A stretch of 64,000 nucleotides of DNA from Billgrantia endophytica (GCF_002879615.1 NZ_PNRF01000037.1:1-64000), one strand, 5' to 3'. Shown: positions 27,502 through 37,640, counted from the first letter of the stretch. Translations and numbers: made by a program. Notes: generated from the sequence alone by a model not told the origin.

Positions 27502-28719
27502 ATGGACGACAGCTCAAGCACAACCCCGGCCCCCGACGCTATTCGCAACCTGGTCATGGTCTGCATCGGCCTGACCAGTGTCTTCGTGGCCCAGACCATG
27601 CTGCTACTGGCGGTGCCGTTGCGCGCGCTGGAGCTTGGCGCCAGCCCGTCGCTGGTGGGGCTGATTCTATCGGCGCCCTATCTGCTGCCGCTGGTGTTCG
27701 CCATCCCGCTGGGCGGTATCGTCACACGTGTGGGTCCGCAGAAGGTCTTCTTTATTGGCGCCGTGGGCATGATGCTGGGCCCTTGGCTAAGCGTGGCCCT
27801 GCCCACCTTCTCCGGCCTGCTGGCCACCCAGGTCGTCATCGGCCTGGCCCATGTGGTGATGGTCATCGCCGCGCAATCGGTCGTCGCGGGACTCGGCCGA
27901 GGCCGGGCCCTGGAGCGCTATTTCGGCTGGTACACGATGTGTCTCTCGGGCGGCCAGTTGGTCGGCCCGCTGCTGGCCGGCCGCCTGATCGACACCCTCG
28001 GCATGGGCTGGGTATTCGCCGCGATCGGTGCGATACCGGCGATCAGTCTGATCAGTTCCTGCTACTTCGTCGGCAACGCCCGCCGCGGCCACGCCACCCC
28101 GCGTTCGCTGCTCGGCTACCGTGCCCAGGCCTCGCTGCTGCGCGACAATATCGGCGTACAGATGTCGATCGCCGTTACCGTGGCGGTGCTGTTCGCCCTC
28201 GGCGCTCATGCCGCCTTTCTCCCGGTGTACCTGGAGGAATTGACCTTCTCGGCCACCTTGATCGGGGTACTGGTGAGCCTTCGGGCCCTGTCGGCGATGC
28301 TGATCCGCCCGATCATGCCCCAGGTGATCCAGGCCATGGGCGGACGCTCGAAGACGATGATCGCCTCGGTGGCGGCGGTGGCGATGGGGCTGATGTGGAC
28401 AGGCATGACCGGCAGTGCGGTGGCGCTTGCGGTACTGGCGATGCTGGTCGGTCTCGGCTCGGGGATCTCGCAGCCGCTGTCGATGGTCATCCTCGCCGAG
28501 CACGTCAAACCCGAGCAACGCTCGAGCGCGCTGGGCATGCGCCTGATGGGCAATCGCGGCGCCCAGGTCCTGGCACCGCTGATCCTCGGGGTGATCGCGG
28601 AACTGGTCGGCTTCACCCTGACCTTCCTGCTCGCCGGGGCTGCCCTGCTCGCCGTGATGCTGCTGGTCATTCGACTCGCGCCGGCCTTCGATCAGGCCGA
28701 GCGCGACAACACCGATTGA
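27502..28719 (+). CDS. MFS transporter
   Basis: Major facilitator superfamily membrane protein, 405 residues, about twelve hydrophobic helices. Loop motifs typical of drug or metabolite exporters are present (PLGGIVTRVGPQKV between helices 2 and 3; LAGRLIDTLGMGWVFA). AAGGAAAG lies just before ATG 27502. Substrate cannot be predicted. Context with a LysR regulator on the same strand suggests inducible efflux or uptake of a small organic compound. Confidence 0.87.
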   Translation: MDDSSSTTPAPDAIRNLVMVCIGLTSVFVAQTMLLLAVPLRALELGASPSLVGLILSAPYLLPLVFAIPLGGIVTRVGPQKVFFIGAVGMMLGPWLSVALPTFSGLLATQVVIGLAHVVMVIAAQSVVAGLGRGRALERYFGWYTMCLSGGQLVGPLLAGRLIDTLGMGWVFAAIGAIPAISLISSCYFVGNARRGHATPRSLLGYRAQASLLRDNIGVQMSIAVTVAVLFALGAHAAFLPVYLEELTFSATLIGVLVSLRALSAMLIRPIMPQVIQAMGGRSKTMIASVAAVAMGLMWTGMTGSAVALAVLAMLVGLGSGISQPLSMVILAEHVKPEQRSSALGMRLMGNRGAQVLAPLILGVIAELVGFTLTFLLAGAALLAVMLLVIRLAPAFDQAERDNTD

Positions 28720-28836
28720 CAGGCAATATCCCCACGGCACCGGCCGCACCCAGCAGACCCGGGAAGTGACGTCGTCTCACGACTGCCCTCCACTGATGCC
28801 ATCGCTCCCGGCATGCGAGGAGTGAATGCACGACAA

Positions 28837-28866
28837 AACGGGGAAGGGCTTGTGCCCTTCCCCGTT
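28837..28866. terminator. Rho-independent terminator of pckA
   Basis: AACGGGGAAGGGC and GCCCTTCCCCGTT form a perfect 13-bp stem around a 4-base loop. On the minus strand the stem runs into TTTTGT, 30 to 60 bases past the pckA stop. It may also stop transcription arriving from the MFS gene. Confidence 0.88.
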
Positions 28867-28895
28867 CAGACCGCGATGAAGCGGGCGGGTTCGCG

Positions 28896-30452
28896 TCAGG
28901 CCAGGCCGGGGCCCGCCTTGACGATGGCTTCGCTGACGCCCTCGAACTTCTTGAAGTTGTCGACGAACTTGGCGGCCAGCTCATGCAGCTGGCGATCGTA
29001 GGCGCTCTTGTCTTCCCACGTCTCACGAGGGTCGAGCAGGCGGGAGTCGACGCCGGGAACCGATGTGGGAACATCGAGGTTCAGGCCATCGATACGCCGG
29101 GTTTCGATGTCGCGCAGGACACCGGTCTGGATCGCGCTGATGATGGCGCGGGTGGTCGGGATCGAGAAGCGCGAACCACCCTCGCCATAGGCGCCACCGG
29201 TCCAGCCGGTATTCACCAGGTAGACCTGGGCGTCCTTGGCATCGACACGCTTGATCAATAGATCGGCATACTCACGGGCCGGGCGCGGGAAGAACGGCGC
29301 GCCGAAGCAGGTGGAGAAGGTCGCCTCGAGACCGGCGGAGGAGCCCATCTCGGTGGAGCCCACCTTGGCGGTATAGCCGGAGAGGAAGTGATATGCCGCG
29401 GCTTCCTTGGACAGCACCGAAACCGGGGGCAGCACACCGGACATGTCGCAGGTCAGGAAAATGATGGCACTGGGCTCGCCGGCACGGTTTTCCGGTACGC
29501 GCTTGTCCACATGCTCCAGCGGATAGGCGGCACGGGAGTTCTGGGTCAGGCTGTCGTCGGTGTAGTCGGGCTCGCGACGGTCGTCCAGAACCACGTTCTC
29601 CAGTACGGTACCGAACTTGATGGCGTGCCAGATGACCGGCTCGTTCTTCTCGGAAAGGTCGATGCACTTGGCATAGCAGCCGCCTTCGATATTGAAGACG
29701 GTGCCCGGACCCCAGCCATGTTCGTCATCGCCGATGAGGTAGCGCGCCGGGTCGGCGGACAGGGTGGTCTTGCCGGTGCCGGAGAGACCGAAGAACAACG
29801 TGGTCTCGCCATCCTCGCCCACGTTGGCCGAGCAGTGCATGGGCAGCACGTCGGAGGCCGGCAGCAGGAAGTTCTGCACCGAGAACATGGCCTTCTTCAT
29901 TTCACCTGCGTAACGCATGCCGGCGATCAGCACCCTCTTCCGGGCGAAATCGAGGATCACGGTGCCGTCGGAATTGGTGCCGTCACGGTTCGGATCACAC
30001 TCGAAGTGCGGGGCGTTGAGGATGGTCCACTCTTCCTTGGCGGACGGGTTGTAGGCTTCCGGACGCACGAACATGGTACGGCCGAACAGGTTGTGCCAGG
30101 CGGTCTCGGTGGTGACGCGAACCGGCAGGTAGTGGGTCGGATCGCTGCCGACATGGAGCTCCGAGACAAACCGCTCGCCGCTGTTCAGGTAATCCTCGAC
30201 ACGGGCCCATAGCGCATCGAACTTATCGGCATCGAAGGGACGGTTGACGCTGCCCCAGTCGATCTGGCTGCTGGTAGAGGGCTCGTCGACGATGAAGCGA
30301 TCCTTGGGGGAACGGCCGGTGCGAAGGCCAGTGTTCACCACCAGCGCCCCATTGGCGGCCAGGCGGCCTTCACCGCGTGCCACGGCACGCTCGATGAGTG
30401 CGGCGCTGCTGAGATTGACGTGTGCTTGAGGAGCGGCTTGGGATGTGGTCAT
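28896..30452 (-). CDS. pckA: Phosphoenolpyruvate carboxykinase (ATP)
   Basis: Gluconeogenic enzyme converting oxaloacetate and ATP to phosphoenolpyruvate, CO2 and ADP. The 518-residue protein has the kinase-1a P-loop [11 protein letters not shown], kinase-2 motif GDDEHGWG and the substrate/metal motif region [17 protein letters not shown], all of the ATP-dependent bacterial type. ATG 30452 is chosen because AGGAA lies upstream and the N-terminus matches family length. Neighbouring hslO, hslR, yrfG and nudE on the same stretch reproduce the gene neighbourhood of enterics. Confidence 0.95.
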   Translation of the reverse strand: MTTSQAAPQAHVNLSSAALIERAVARGEGRLAANGALVVNTGLRTGRSPKDRFIVDEPSTSSQIDWGSVNRPFDADKFDALWARVEDYLNSGERFVSELHVGSDPTHYLPVRVTTETAWHNLFGRTMFVRPEAYNPSAKEEWTILNAPHFECDPNRDGTNSDGTVILDFARKRVLIAGMRYAGEMKKAMFSVQNFLLPASDVLPMHCSANVGEDGETTLFFGLSGTGKTTLSADPARYLIGDDEHGWGPGTVFNIEGGCYAKCIDLSEKNEPVIWHAIKFGTVLENVVLDDRREPDYTDDSLTQNSRAAYPLEHVDKRVPENRAGEPSAIIFLTCDMSGVLPPVSVLSKEAAAYHFLSGYTAKVGSTEMGSSAGLEATFSTCFGAPFFPRPAREYADLLIKRVDAKDAQVYLVNTGWTGGAYGEGGSRFSIPTTRAIISAIQTGVLRDIETRRIDGLNLDVPTSVPGVDSRLLDPRETWEDKSAYDRQLHELAAKFVDNFKKFEGVSEAIVKAGPGLA

Positions 30453-30769
30453 GTCGATTCCTGGGCCTTGCGGCCGGTTCTCTCTCGTGGGCCAGGCGTC
30501 CGTAACGCCATCTGCTGGTGGGGTGTCCGATCGTCCGTGCGGATGGTTGCCGTCTTGTATCGAGACGATCGCCCTGGAGGCGGGCGCCATTATGGCAAAA
30601 AGGAAGCCGACAGGAAACGCTGGCGTTAGCCGAAGTTCATGTAGTTTTACTACTACATCGACGCTACATCGCAGCAGGTTGACTCACATCATGTTTGTGC
30701 GATGCAACATCGATGCCGCTTTCGTCCTGTCGTCCCCCGGGGGCACGAAACGGGTCGATACCATGCGTG
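30453..30769. promoter_or_regulatory. pckA upstream region with a 20-bp dyad
   Basis: This 317-base gap between pckA and hslO holds no gene. At 30639-30658 lies ATGTAGT-TTTACT-ACTACAT, a perfect 7+7 inverted repeat in an AT-rich stretch about 190 bases before the pckA start, a likely regulator-binding site. I do not recognise the motif. A TTGACT hexamer near 30680 on the plus strand has no gene to serve. Confidence 0.4.
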
Positions 30770-31645
30770 TCAGTGCAGCGTATGGGGTCCCCCATCCGGA
30801 GTCGTCAGCAGCGCTTCCATCTCGGCCCCGCCGAAGCGGTAATGGGTATGGCAGAAGTGGCATTGGGTCTCGATGACGCCCTGCTCGGCCAGGACCTCGC
30901 GCAGTTCCTGCTCTCCCAGGCTCAGCAATGCCGCGCCGATGCGTTCCCGGGAACAGGTACAGCCGAAGCGCAGCGGCTTGGGCGCGAAGACACGAACCGT
31001 CTCCTCGTGGTAGAGCCGGCGCAGCACTTCCTGCTGGTCGAGTCCCAGCAGTTCGTCGCTGCGCAACGTACGGGCCAGGTGGATACTGCGATCCCATGCG
31101 TCGTCATCCTGGTTCATCGACTCGTCCGGCAGACGCTGCAGCAACAGCCCGCCGGCTCTCGCTCCGTCTGCCGTCAGCCGCAGATGCGTGGGTAGCTGTT
31201 CGGACTGGGCGAAATAGGCCTCCAGGCACCCGGCCAGGCTGTCATGCTCCAGCGCCACGATGCCCTGGTAGCGGTTGCCCTCTTTCGGGTCCAGCGTAAT
31301 GACGATATGGCCGTCGCCAACCAGATCACGAAAGCCTTGCCCGTCGTCAGGCAGGTCCGAGCCGTCGGCCAGCCGTGCGATGGCCCGTAGCTCACCACCG
31401 GGGTTGGATTCGGCCATCAGCAACGACAGCGCCCCCTGCCCGCGAACCTCGATGCCAAGGATACCGTCGAGCTTGACGGTGTCGGTGAGCAACGCCACCG
31501 CCGCCAACAGCTCACCCAGCAGGCGATTGATGGCCGGCGGGTAGCCGTGACGGTCGAGGACATCGACATAGGCATGCTCGAGCGTGACGATCTCGCCACG
31601 CACATTGGTATTGTCGAAGAGAAAACGCTGGATCTGATCGGTCAT
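30770..31645 (-). CDS. hslO: Redox-regulated chaperone Hsp33
   Basis: Cytoplasmic holdase activated by oxidative stress. The 291-residue protein ends in the zinc-binding redox switch: CTC ([11 protein letters not shown]) and, about 30 residues later, CHFC ([15 protein letters not shown]). Oxidation of these four cysteines releases zinc and activates the chaperone in the family. N-terminal substrate-binding domain features include VRGEIVTL and [12 protein letters not shown]. It follows hslR by a short gap on the same strand. Confidence 0.95.
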   Translation of the reverse strand: MTDQIQRFLFDNTNVRGEIVTLEHAYVDVLDRHGYPPAINRLLGELLAAVALLTDTVKLDGILGIEVRGQGALSLLMAESNPGGELRAIARLADGSDLPDDGQGFRDLVGDGHIVITLDPKEGNRYQGIVALEHDSLAGCLEAYFAQSEQLPTHLRLTADGARAGGLLLQRLPDESMNQDDDAWDRSIHLARTLRSDELLGLDQQEVLRRLYHEETVRVFAPKPLRFGCTCSRERIGAALLSLGEQELREVLAEQGVIETQCHFCHTHYRFGGAEMEALLTTPDGGPHTLH

Positions 31646-31657
31646 GGGGATCTCTGT

Positions 31658-32044
31658 CTAGTCATCCTGCTGGCGCTGGAAGCGCTGTATGTCCCGGCGC
31701 TGCTTCTTGTCGGGCCGACGCTGGGGGTGCTGCATGGCCTGGTTGGTCAGGCGCCTGGCTTCGGCCTCACGGGCGCGACGCGCTTCACTTTCGGGCGTCT
31801 CACGGTAAAGTTCACGGGCCTCGGGCGCCCCCCGGCGCTGGGCGGAAAGCGCCATCACTTCCACTTCCCAGTGGTCCCAGCCCTGGGGCACGCGTACCAG
31901 CGCTCCCACTTCGACACTCTTGCTGGTCTTGGCCCGGTCGCCGTTGTAGTGGACCTTGCCCCCTTCGATGGCCTTCTTGGCCAGGGCGCGGGTCTTGAAG
32001 AAGCGGGCGGCCCAGAGCCATTTGTCGAGTCGTACGTTATCCAT
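31658..32044 (-). CDS. hslR: Ribosome-associated heat shock protein Hsp15
   Basis: Small S4-domain RNA-binding protein of 128 residues that recycles stalled 50S subunits carrying peptidyl-tRNA. The S4 motif VRLDKWLWAARFFKTRALAKKAI spans residues 4-26 (core LDKWLWAARFFKTR), followed by GGKVHYNGDRAK. A basic, Arg/Gln-rich C-terminal tail is normal for the family. GGGAGG precedes ATG 32044. Gene order yrfG-hslR-hslO is conserved with E. coli. Confidence 0.93.
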   Translation of the reverse strand: MDNVRLDKWLWAARFFKTRALAKKAIEGGKVHYNGDRAKTSKSVEVGALVRVPQGWDHWEVEVMALSAQRRGAPEARELYRETPESEARRAREAEARRLTNQAMQHPQRRPDKKQRRDIQRFQRQQDD

Positions 32045-32063
32045 GCCACCTCCCGTGCCGAAT

Positions 32064-32804
32064 TCATCTGCTTCTTTCAGGTTGACCACCCTTGCGCGCC
32101 GCTACCGCCGTCGGGTCGTCACCCGACATTTCCCGCCTTGCCTCCGCCGGCAGGGTCTCCGGCAGAATGGCGGCGAAGCGATCCAGGGCGATGAACTCCT
32201 TCAGCTCCTTTTCCGGCCGGGTGCTGTCCGGCTGCTTGATACCGAGCAGGTGACGAATGCCATACTCCCGTGCGCTTTCCAGTACGTCCAGGTTGTCATC
32301 GATGAACAGGGTGCGGGAGGGATCGAACGGCTCGACTTCCTGCATGGCGAACCAGAACGCCTGAGCTTCCTTGGGCACGCCCAGGTCGGCCGACGACACG
32401 ATGGCATCCAGGTAGCTTTCGAGGCCGGTGATCGGCAGCTTGAGCTCCAGGCTCTCGCGATCGGCATTGGTGGCCAGCACGACCCGGGGGTGCGCCTGCT
32501 TCAGCCACTTGAGGAAGTCCAGCGCATCGCTTCTCAAGCCGATGAGATGCTGGATCTCGCGCTTCAGCGCGACGACGTCAACCCCCAGCTCGCGGCTCCA
32601 GTAGGCCAGGCTGTACCAGTTGAGAGTGCCCTTTTCACGAATGATACGCGCCCGCAGGGCTTCCTGGGTCGCTTTATCCAGCCGGTGCAGCTCCACATAG
32701 CGCCGTGGCAGGTGCTCCAGCCAGAAATGACTGTCGAAGTGAAGGTCCAGCAGGGTGCCGTCCATGTCCAGCAGAACGGTATCGATGGCGCACCAGTCGA
32801 TCAT
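32064..32804 (-). CDS. yrfG: GMP/IMP nucleotidase YrfG (HAD family)
   Basis: HAD-superfamily phosphatase of 246 residues that in E. coli dephosphorylates purine mononucleotides. Motif I is DMDGTLLD near residue 13, motif II lies in VVLATNADRES, and motif III/IV is TLFIDDNLDVLESA. ATG 32804 with CGGAG upstream gives the normal family N-terminus. First gene of the minus-strand group yrfG-hslR-hslO, divergent from nudE. Confidence 0.9.
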   Translation of the reverse strand: MIDWCAIDTVLLDMDGTLLDLHFDSHFWLEHLPRRYVELHRLDKATQEALRARIIREKGTLNWYSLAYWSRELGVDVVALKREIQHLIGLRSDALDFLKWLKQAHPRVVLATNADRESLELKLPITGLESYLDAIVSSADLGVPKEAQAFWFAMQEVEPFDPSRTLFIDDNLDVLESAREYGIRHLLGIKQPDSTRPEKELKEFIALDRFAAILPETLPAEARREMSGDDPTAVAARKGGQPERSR

Positions 32805-32927
32805 TGCGGCTCCGGATGGCGTCGATAGTGGTGGAAGGCGTGATATTGTACCCAATGGACACCCGCGGCGCATTCCTGGCAAGGCACAGGCGGCGTATCC
32901 GGCTCGTCTATTCGCAACGGAGACACC

Positions 32928-33515
32928 ATGTCCGATACCTTCTATCTTCAGAAACCCCAGGTACTGTCACGCCAGTCGGTTGCCAGAAGCCGCCTCTTTC
33001 ACATCGAGTCACTGGATCTTCGCTTCGCCAACGGAGCCGAGCGCACCTTCGAGCGGCTGACCGGCAGCGACCAGGGGGCGGTAATGATCATCGCCATGCC
33101 CGACCCGGAACACGTGCTGCTGATCCGTGAGTATGCGGCCGGTTTCGAGGATTATGTGCTGACATTACCGAAGGGGCTGGTCGACCCCGGCGAAGACATG
33201 ATTACCGCCGCCAATCGTGAGCTGATGGAAGAGTGCGGCTTCGGTGCCAGCCGCATCGAGCCTCTGGTGGAACTGTCACTGGCCCCCAACTACATGCGTC
33301 ACCGCATGCAGGTGCTGCTGGCCACGGAGCTCTATCCCAGGCGCCTGCCCGGCGACGAGCCAGAACCGCTGGTGGTGGAGACTCACGCCCTTGAAGAGCT
33401 GCCGGCCCTGTTATTGCGTGAGGACTTCCATGAAGCACGAGCCATCGCGGCGCTGTTCATCGCCCGCGATACCTTGCGCCAACGCCGCGAAGACGACGCG
33501 CCCCTGAGCTGGTAG
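32928..33515 (+). CDS. nudE: ADP compounds hydrolase NudE
   Basis: Nudix hydrolase of 195 residues that cleaves ADP-ribose, Ap3A and NADH-type substrates. The Nudix box begins GLVDPGEDMITAANRELMEE (G-x5-E-x7-R-E-x2-E-E spacing) and continues into CGFGA, near residues 84-106. Start ATG 32928 follows CGGAGACACC. The divergent neighbour yrfG and the nearby hslR-hslO-pckA reproduce the enteric order, lacking only igaA and yhgE. Confidence 0.92.
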   Translation: MSDTFYLQKPQVLSRQSVARSRLFHIESLDLRFANGAERTFERLTGSDQGAVMIIAMPDPEHVLLIREYAAGFEDYVLTLPKGLVDPGEDMITAANRELMEECGFGASRIEPLVELSLAPNYMRHRMQVLLATELYPRRLPGDEPEPLVVETHALEELPALLLREDFHEARAIAALFIARDTLRQRREDDAPLSW

Positions 33516-33537
33516 CGGGGCCCTGTACGTGCCCCGC
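33515..33537. terminator. Hairpin filling the gap between convergent genes
   Basis: GCGGGGC and GCCCCGC form a perfect 7-bp stem with a 9-base loop. The stem starts on the last base of the nudE stop codon and ends directly before the stop of the convergent oxidoreductase, so it fills the whole 22-base gap and probably serves both genes. Confidence 0.65.
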
Positions 33538-34632
33538 TCAGCCGCTGCGCCCATGCAGGGTCCGCGAGTTGACGTTGGTATCCTTGAGCCGTATCCAGCG
33601 GTCCTGCCGATAGCTGTCCAGCCCCGCCTCCAGCAGCGTCATCACCTCCAGCGCCTCCTCGACGGTAACCGGTGGCGGAACCTGTCCCGAGAGGGCTTCC
33701 ACGATGCCCGCATAGTAGGCCGGGTAGTCGCCAGGTACCGAAGGATGCTCCCGTCCGACCAGCTCGACCGCGCTCCCCTCCCCCTCGTTCCGGGTGAGGC
33801 GGCCGGGACGCTCGTCGACTCCCCAGCCCGGTGTGGGAACGTGTCCGGCGCGCAGCCAGTTTTCCTGGGGGTCACGACCATGCTTCACGAAACTTCCCCC
33901 CGTGGCATGGAGTGTCAGCTGGGGGGAAGGCTCGGCCACCAGTGAGCTGGCCTGGAGCGTCACCCTCATTCCCTCATAGTCGAGCAGGGCCAGAAAGACA
34001 TCGTCGACTTCGGCGCCGTCCCGCTCGGCGGCCAGGTCGAGCAGGATGGCTCGCGGCATCCCGAACAAGGTGCGAACCTGATCGAGCAGGTGGGTGCCCA
34101 GGTCATACCAGATGCCGCTACCGGGCTTTTGCTGTTCACGCCAACGATCGGCGACCTTCGGCCGATAGCGGTCGAAGCGAAGCTCCAGCGACACCGGACG
34201 CCCCAGGCTACCCGACTCGAGCAGCGCCTGGAGCGTGAGGAAGTCGGTGTCCCAGCGACGGTTGTGAAAGACGCTGACCATCCGCTCGTGCTTTTCGGCT
34301 TCGGCCTTGAGCAGCCGAGCTTCCGGTACCGATACGGTGAAGGGCTTGTCGATCACCACATGCTTGCCGGCGGCCAGCACCGCCTTGCCCAACGGGAAGT
34401 GGGTCTCGTTGGGGGTCGCCAGCACGACCAGATCGATGTCGGGACGAGCGAGCAGCGCCGCCACCTTGGGTAGAACCTCCACACCCGGCAGCGTCTCACT
34501 CACCTTTTCCGGCGAGCTGCTGACGACAGCCAGGAGTTCCAGCCCCGGAGTGGCCTGTATCAACGGGGCGTGAAAGATACGCCCAGCGGTGCCGAACCCG
34601 ATCAGGCCAACGCCATAGGTCTGCTTCATCAT
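33538..34632 (-). CDS. Gfo/Idh/MocA family oxidoreductase
   Basis: NAD(P)-dependent oxidoreductase of 364 residues, probably acting on a sugar or sugar-like polyol. The N-terminal Rossmann motif is GLIGFGTAGRIFHAPLI, followed by ATPNETHFPLGKAVLAAGKHVVIDKPF, where the EKP-type motif reads DKP, and a C-terminal alpha/beta domain with GSGIWYDLGTHLLDQ carrying the catalytic-region His. It resembles E. coli YdgJ. No sugar pathway genes lie beside it. Two adjacent ATGs exist; the first is used. Confidence 0.85.
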   Translation of the reverse strand: MMKQTYGVGLIGFGTAGRIFHAPLIQATPGLELLAVVSSSPEKVSETLPGVEVLPKVAALLARPDIDLVVLATPNETHFPLGKAVLAAGKHVVIDKPFTVSVPEARLLKAEAEKHERMVSVFHNRRWDTDFLTLQALLESGSLGRPVSLELRFDRYRPKVADRWREQQKPGSGIWYDLGTHLLDQVRTLFGMPRAILLDLAAERDGAEVDDVFLALLDYEGMRVTLQASSLVAEPSPQLTLHATGGSFVKHGRDPQENWLRAGHVPTPGWGVDERPGRLTRNEGEGSAVELVGREHPSVPGDYPAYYAGIVEALSGQVPPPVTVEEALEVMTLLEAGLDSYRQDRWIRLKDTNVNSRTLHGRSG

Positions 34633-34694
34633 GGAAGAATACTCGCTACCGGCATTGGCGAACCGGCCTCGGGGGCCGGTCCGCCAGGAGGATG

Positions 34695-36539
34695 TCAGTC
34701 AAGCTTGGATAGATCGCGCACCGCACCCTTGTCGGCCGACGTCGCCAGCAGTGCATAGGCCTTCAAGGCCGCAGAGACTTTGCGAGTACGCTGAATGGTC
34801 GGTTTCCAGGCATCCTTGCCACGCGCTTCTTCCACTTCGCGCCGCGCCGCCAGCTCGGAGTCGGACAGCGTGACGTCGATCGAGCGGTTGGGGATGTCGA
34901 TGCGGATGATGTCGCCGGAGCGCACCAGGCCGATGGCGCCACCCGCGGCGGCTTCCGGTGAGGCGTGTCCGATGGAAAGCCCCGAGGTACCACCCGAGAA
35001 GCGGCCGTCGGTCAGCAGGGCGCAGGCCTTGCCCAGCCCCTTGGACTTCAGGTACGAGGTCGGGTAGAGCATCTCCTGCATGCCGGGGCCGCCCTTGGGA
35101 CCCTCGTAGCGGATCACCACGACCTCGCCCTCCTTCACCTTGCCCTCGAGGACATGCTCCACCGCCTGGTCCTGGGACTCGACCACGTGGGCGGGACCTT
35201 CGAACACGAGAATGGAATCGTCGACGCCGGCGGTCTTCACCACACAACCGTCGACGGCAATGTTGCCGAACAGCACGGCCAGGCCGCCTTCACGGGAGAA
35301 GGCATGCGCCAGGTCGCGGATGCAGCCGGTGGCGCGATCGCCGTCGAGGCTCGGCCAGCGGGCGCTCTGGGAGAAGGCGGTCTGGGTGGGAACGCCGCCG
35401 GGTCCGGCCTTGTAGAACTCCACCACCTCGGGGGTCGGCGAGCGCATGATGTCCCACTCGTCCAGGGCGTCCTTGAGGGTGTCACCGTAGACGGTGGGCA
35501 CGCGAGTATCCAGGACGCCGGCGCGGTCGAGTTCGCCGAGGATCGCCATGATACCGCCCGCCCGGTGGCAGTCCTCGATGTGGTACTGCTGGGTGTTGGG
35601 CGCCAGCTTGCACAGCTGGGGCACTTCCCGGGACAGCCGGTCGATGTCGGCCATGGTGAAGTCGATCTCACCCTCCTGGGCGGCGGCCAGCAGGTGCAGG
35701 ATGGTATTGGTGGAACCGCCCATGGCGATGTCCAGGGTCATGGCGTTCCTGAAGGCCGCCTCGGAACCGATGGCCCGCGGCAGCAGGTGCGCTTCGTCGC
35801 CCTCGTAGTAGCGCTTGGCCAGCTCGACGATGCGGTGGCCCGCCTCCTCGAACAGGCGACGCCGGTCACTGTGGGTCGCCAGCACCGTGCCGTTGCCCGG
35901 CAGCGCCAGGCCCAGCGCTTCCATCAGGCAGTTCATGGAGTTGGCGGTGAACATGCCGGAGCAGCTGCCGCAGGTGGGGCAGGCGCTGCGCTCTATCTCG
36001 GCAATGTCCTCGTCACTGTAGCTGTCGTCGGCGGCGTAGATCATCGCATCGATCAGGTCGATACCGTGGTCGAGCAGCTTGGTCTTGCCCGCCTCCATGG
36101 GGCCGCCGGAGACGAAGATCACCGGGATGTTCAGCCGCATGGCGGCCATCAGCATTCCGGGGGTGATCTTGTCGCAGTTGGAAATGCACACCAGCGCATC
36201 GGCGCAGTGGGCATTGACCATGTACTCGACGCTGTCGGCGATGATGTCGCGGCTCGGCAGCGAGTAGAGCATGCCGTCGTGACCCATGGCGATGCCATCG
36301 TCCACGGCAATGGTATTGAACTCCTTCGCCACGCCACCCGCCTTCTCGATCTCCCGAGCCACCAGTTGGCCCATGTCCTTCAGATGCACATGCCCCGGCA
36401 CGAACTGGGTGAAGGAGTTGGCCACGGCGATGATGGGCTTGTGGAAGTCCTCGTCCTTCATGCCGGTGGCACGCCAAAGGGCGCGGGCGCCGGCCATGTT
36501 GCGACCGGCGGTGGTGGTACGGGAGCGATAGTCGGGCAT
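34695..36539 (-). CDS. ilvD: Dihydroxy-acid dehydratase
   Basis: Fe-S enzyme of isoleucine and valine synthesis that dehydrates dihydroxy acids to 2-keto acids. 614 residues, the normal length for the E. coli-type enzyme. Cluster cysteines occur in [12 protein letters not shown] and [12 protein letters not shown], and the C-terminal [17 protein letters not shown] motif is present. ATG 36539 has AAGAGGAC upstream and gives the family N-terminus [19 protein letters not shown]. Standing alone here, away from other ilv genes. Confidence 0.95.
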   Translation of the reverse strand: MPDYRSRTTTAGRNMAGARALWRATGMKDEDFHKPIIAVANSFTQFVPGHVHLKDMGQLVAREIEKAGGVAKEFNTIAVDDGIAMGHDGMLYSLPSRDIIADSVEYMVNAHCADALVCISNCDKITPGMLMAAMRLNIPVIFVSGGPMEAGKTKLLDHGIDLIDAMIYAADDSYSDEDIAEIERSACPTCGSCSGMFTANSMNCLMEALGLALPGNGTVLATHSDRRRLFEEAGHRIVELAKRYYEGDEAHLLPRAIGSEAAFRNAMTLDIAMGGSTNTILHLLAAAQEGEIDFTMADIDRLSREVPQLCKLAPNTQQYHIEDCHRAGGIMAILGELDRAGVLDTRVPTVYGDTLKDALDEWDIMRSPTPEVVEFYKAGPGGVPTQTAFSQSARWPSLDGDRATGCIRDLAHAFSREGGLAVLFGNIAVDGCVVKTAGVDDSILVFEGPAHVVESQDQAVEHVLEGKVKEGEVVVIRYEGPKGGPGMQEMLYPTSYLKSKGLGKACALLTDGRFSGGTSGLSIGHASPEAAAGGAIGLVRSGDIIRIDIPNRSIDVTLSDSELAARREVEEARGKDAWKPTIQRTRKVSAALKAYALLATSADKGAVRDLSKLD

Positions 36540-36657
36540 GGTGTCCTCTTTGTGCGCTAGATACGCTATGTCGTTCTCGCCGTCTCGGTCGCCATGGCGG
36601 CGATGACGGTCTTGGTGTCCAGGATCAGCAGATTCTGTCATGCACTGGGCGTGGCGG

Positions 36658-37203
36658 CTAGAGTAACAGCGGGCTGCCGTCGGGGAGCATCTGGGTGCCG
36701 TAAAGCACCCAGACGTCCAGCGCCGGCCCCAACTCCTCGATAAGGCGCAGCTTGTCTGGGTGCCGTTCCAGGGCATGTCTGGCACAGATGCCTGCCTCGA
36801 AACGCCCCGCCACCAGCCCCTCGGCCACCGCCACGGTGGTGGGCGCGTCGATCTCCTCTTCGAAGACCGTGAGGTCGGTGTAGTAGCGGGTGGCCGGCTG
36901 GCGTGCCACCTGGCGAGGCTCGGCGATATCGCGCCGTGCCAGCAGCGCCAGTGGATGGCTGCCGGCGACGAAGGCGTTCACCGGAAAGGCGCGATGCATG
37001 TGGCGGCCGACGCAGTCGGCGTGGCTGAAGTGAGCCGTGCACTGGAGTACCCTGTCCACCTCCCCTGCCACCAGTGCGGCGAAAGCCGCCGGGAAATCAT
37101 CGAACAGCCTAACCTCGGCATCGGCGGGACCGCGCGCATCGAGATAGCGGCTCAGTACCAGGACATGGTTGTTTCCCTCGGGCCCCAGCGTGGCAAAGAT
37201 CAT
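36658..37203 (-). CDS. Prephenate-dehydratase-like orphan protein
   Basis: An 181-residue protein starting [21 protein letters not shown], which resembles the first strand-loop (LGPEGTxS) of prephenate dehydratase and BacA-like proteins. The remainder looks like a type II periplasmic-binding fold without an ACT domain. The conserved Thr-Arg-Phe catalytic motif of prephenate dehydratase appears only as TRYYTDL, so activity on prephenate is doubtful. AGGAGAAGAG precedes ATG 37203. It lies upstream of ilvD on the same strand and is separated from the TRAP transporter genes by the repeat cluster. Function unknown. Confidence 0.65.
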   Translation of the reverse strand: MIFATLGPEGNNHVLVLSRYLDARGPADAEVRLFDDFPAAFAALVAGEVDRVLQCTAHFSHADCVGRHMHRAFPVNAFVAGSHPLALLARRDIAEPRQVARQPATRYYTDLTVFEEEIDAPTTVAVAEGLVAGRFEAGICARHALERHPDKLRLIEELGPALDVWVLYGTQMLPDGSPLLL

Positions 37204-37225
37204 CTCTCTTCTCCTCAGTACTCTT

Positions 37226-37640
37226 CGATAACCACTGGCCTTGCAGCTCCCCGCCGCCAAGGCGCCTACCGGCGCCAGTCGCGATGCAAAGCAGCGCTCC
37301 AACAGCTGTTTTTTCCTGCCATGGCAGGCAATTACCATCTTGTAAGAGGAAGCTTCAGCTCACGACTGGAGGCCGAAGGACTCCTGGCGGTGTCGCCAGC
37401 GCTGGCGATAACCACCGGCCTTGCCACCTCCGCCAAGGCGCCTATCGGCGCCAGTCGCGATGGGAACCAGCGCTCCAACAGCTGGCTTTTCCTGCCATGG
37501 CAGGCAATTGCCATCTTGTAGGAGGAAGCTTCAGCTCACGACCGCGGTGTTGCCAGGACTGGCAATCGCCGCCAACCACAGCGGCTCCCGCCGAGGCGCC
37601 TTCGGCGCCAGTCGTGCGATAAATCGTCCTCCTACAGCTA
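37226..37640. repeat. Tandem and inverted REP-like repeat cluster
   Basis: Two near-identical units start at 37226 and 37406 (period 180). Each contains CGATAACCAC, AAGGCGCCTA(C/T)CGGCGCCAG, CAGCGCTCCAACAGCTG, TTCCTGCCATGGCAGGCAAT and a GAGGAAGCTTCAGCTCACGAC tail. A third, partial unit (about 37546-37640) ends in the reverse complement of the GTAGGAGGACGATTTATCG head found near position 93. The GTAGGAGGA heads at 37517 and 37638 thus face each other about 120 bp apart, like a bacterial interspersed mosaic element. Open frames across it are by-products of the repeats. It fills the 464-base gap upstream of the orphan gene. Confidence 0.8.

Noticed and set aside
36540..36785. An N-terminal extension of ilvD
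   Set aside because: The added residues show no similarity to the family and lie upstream of a well-spaced ribosome-binding site and ATG at 36539.
37284..37622. Open frames of 60 to 112 codons in the repeat cluster
   Set aside because: The frames repeat with the 180-bp units and have no ribosome-binding site, so they are products of the repeats.
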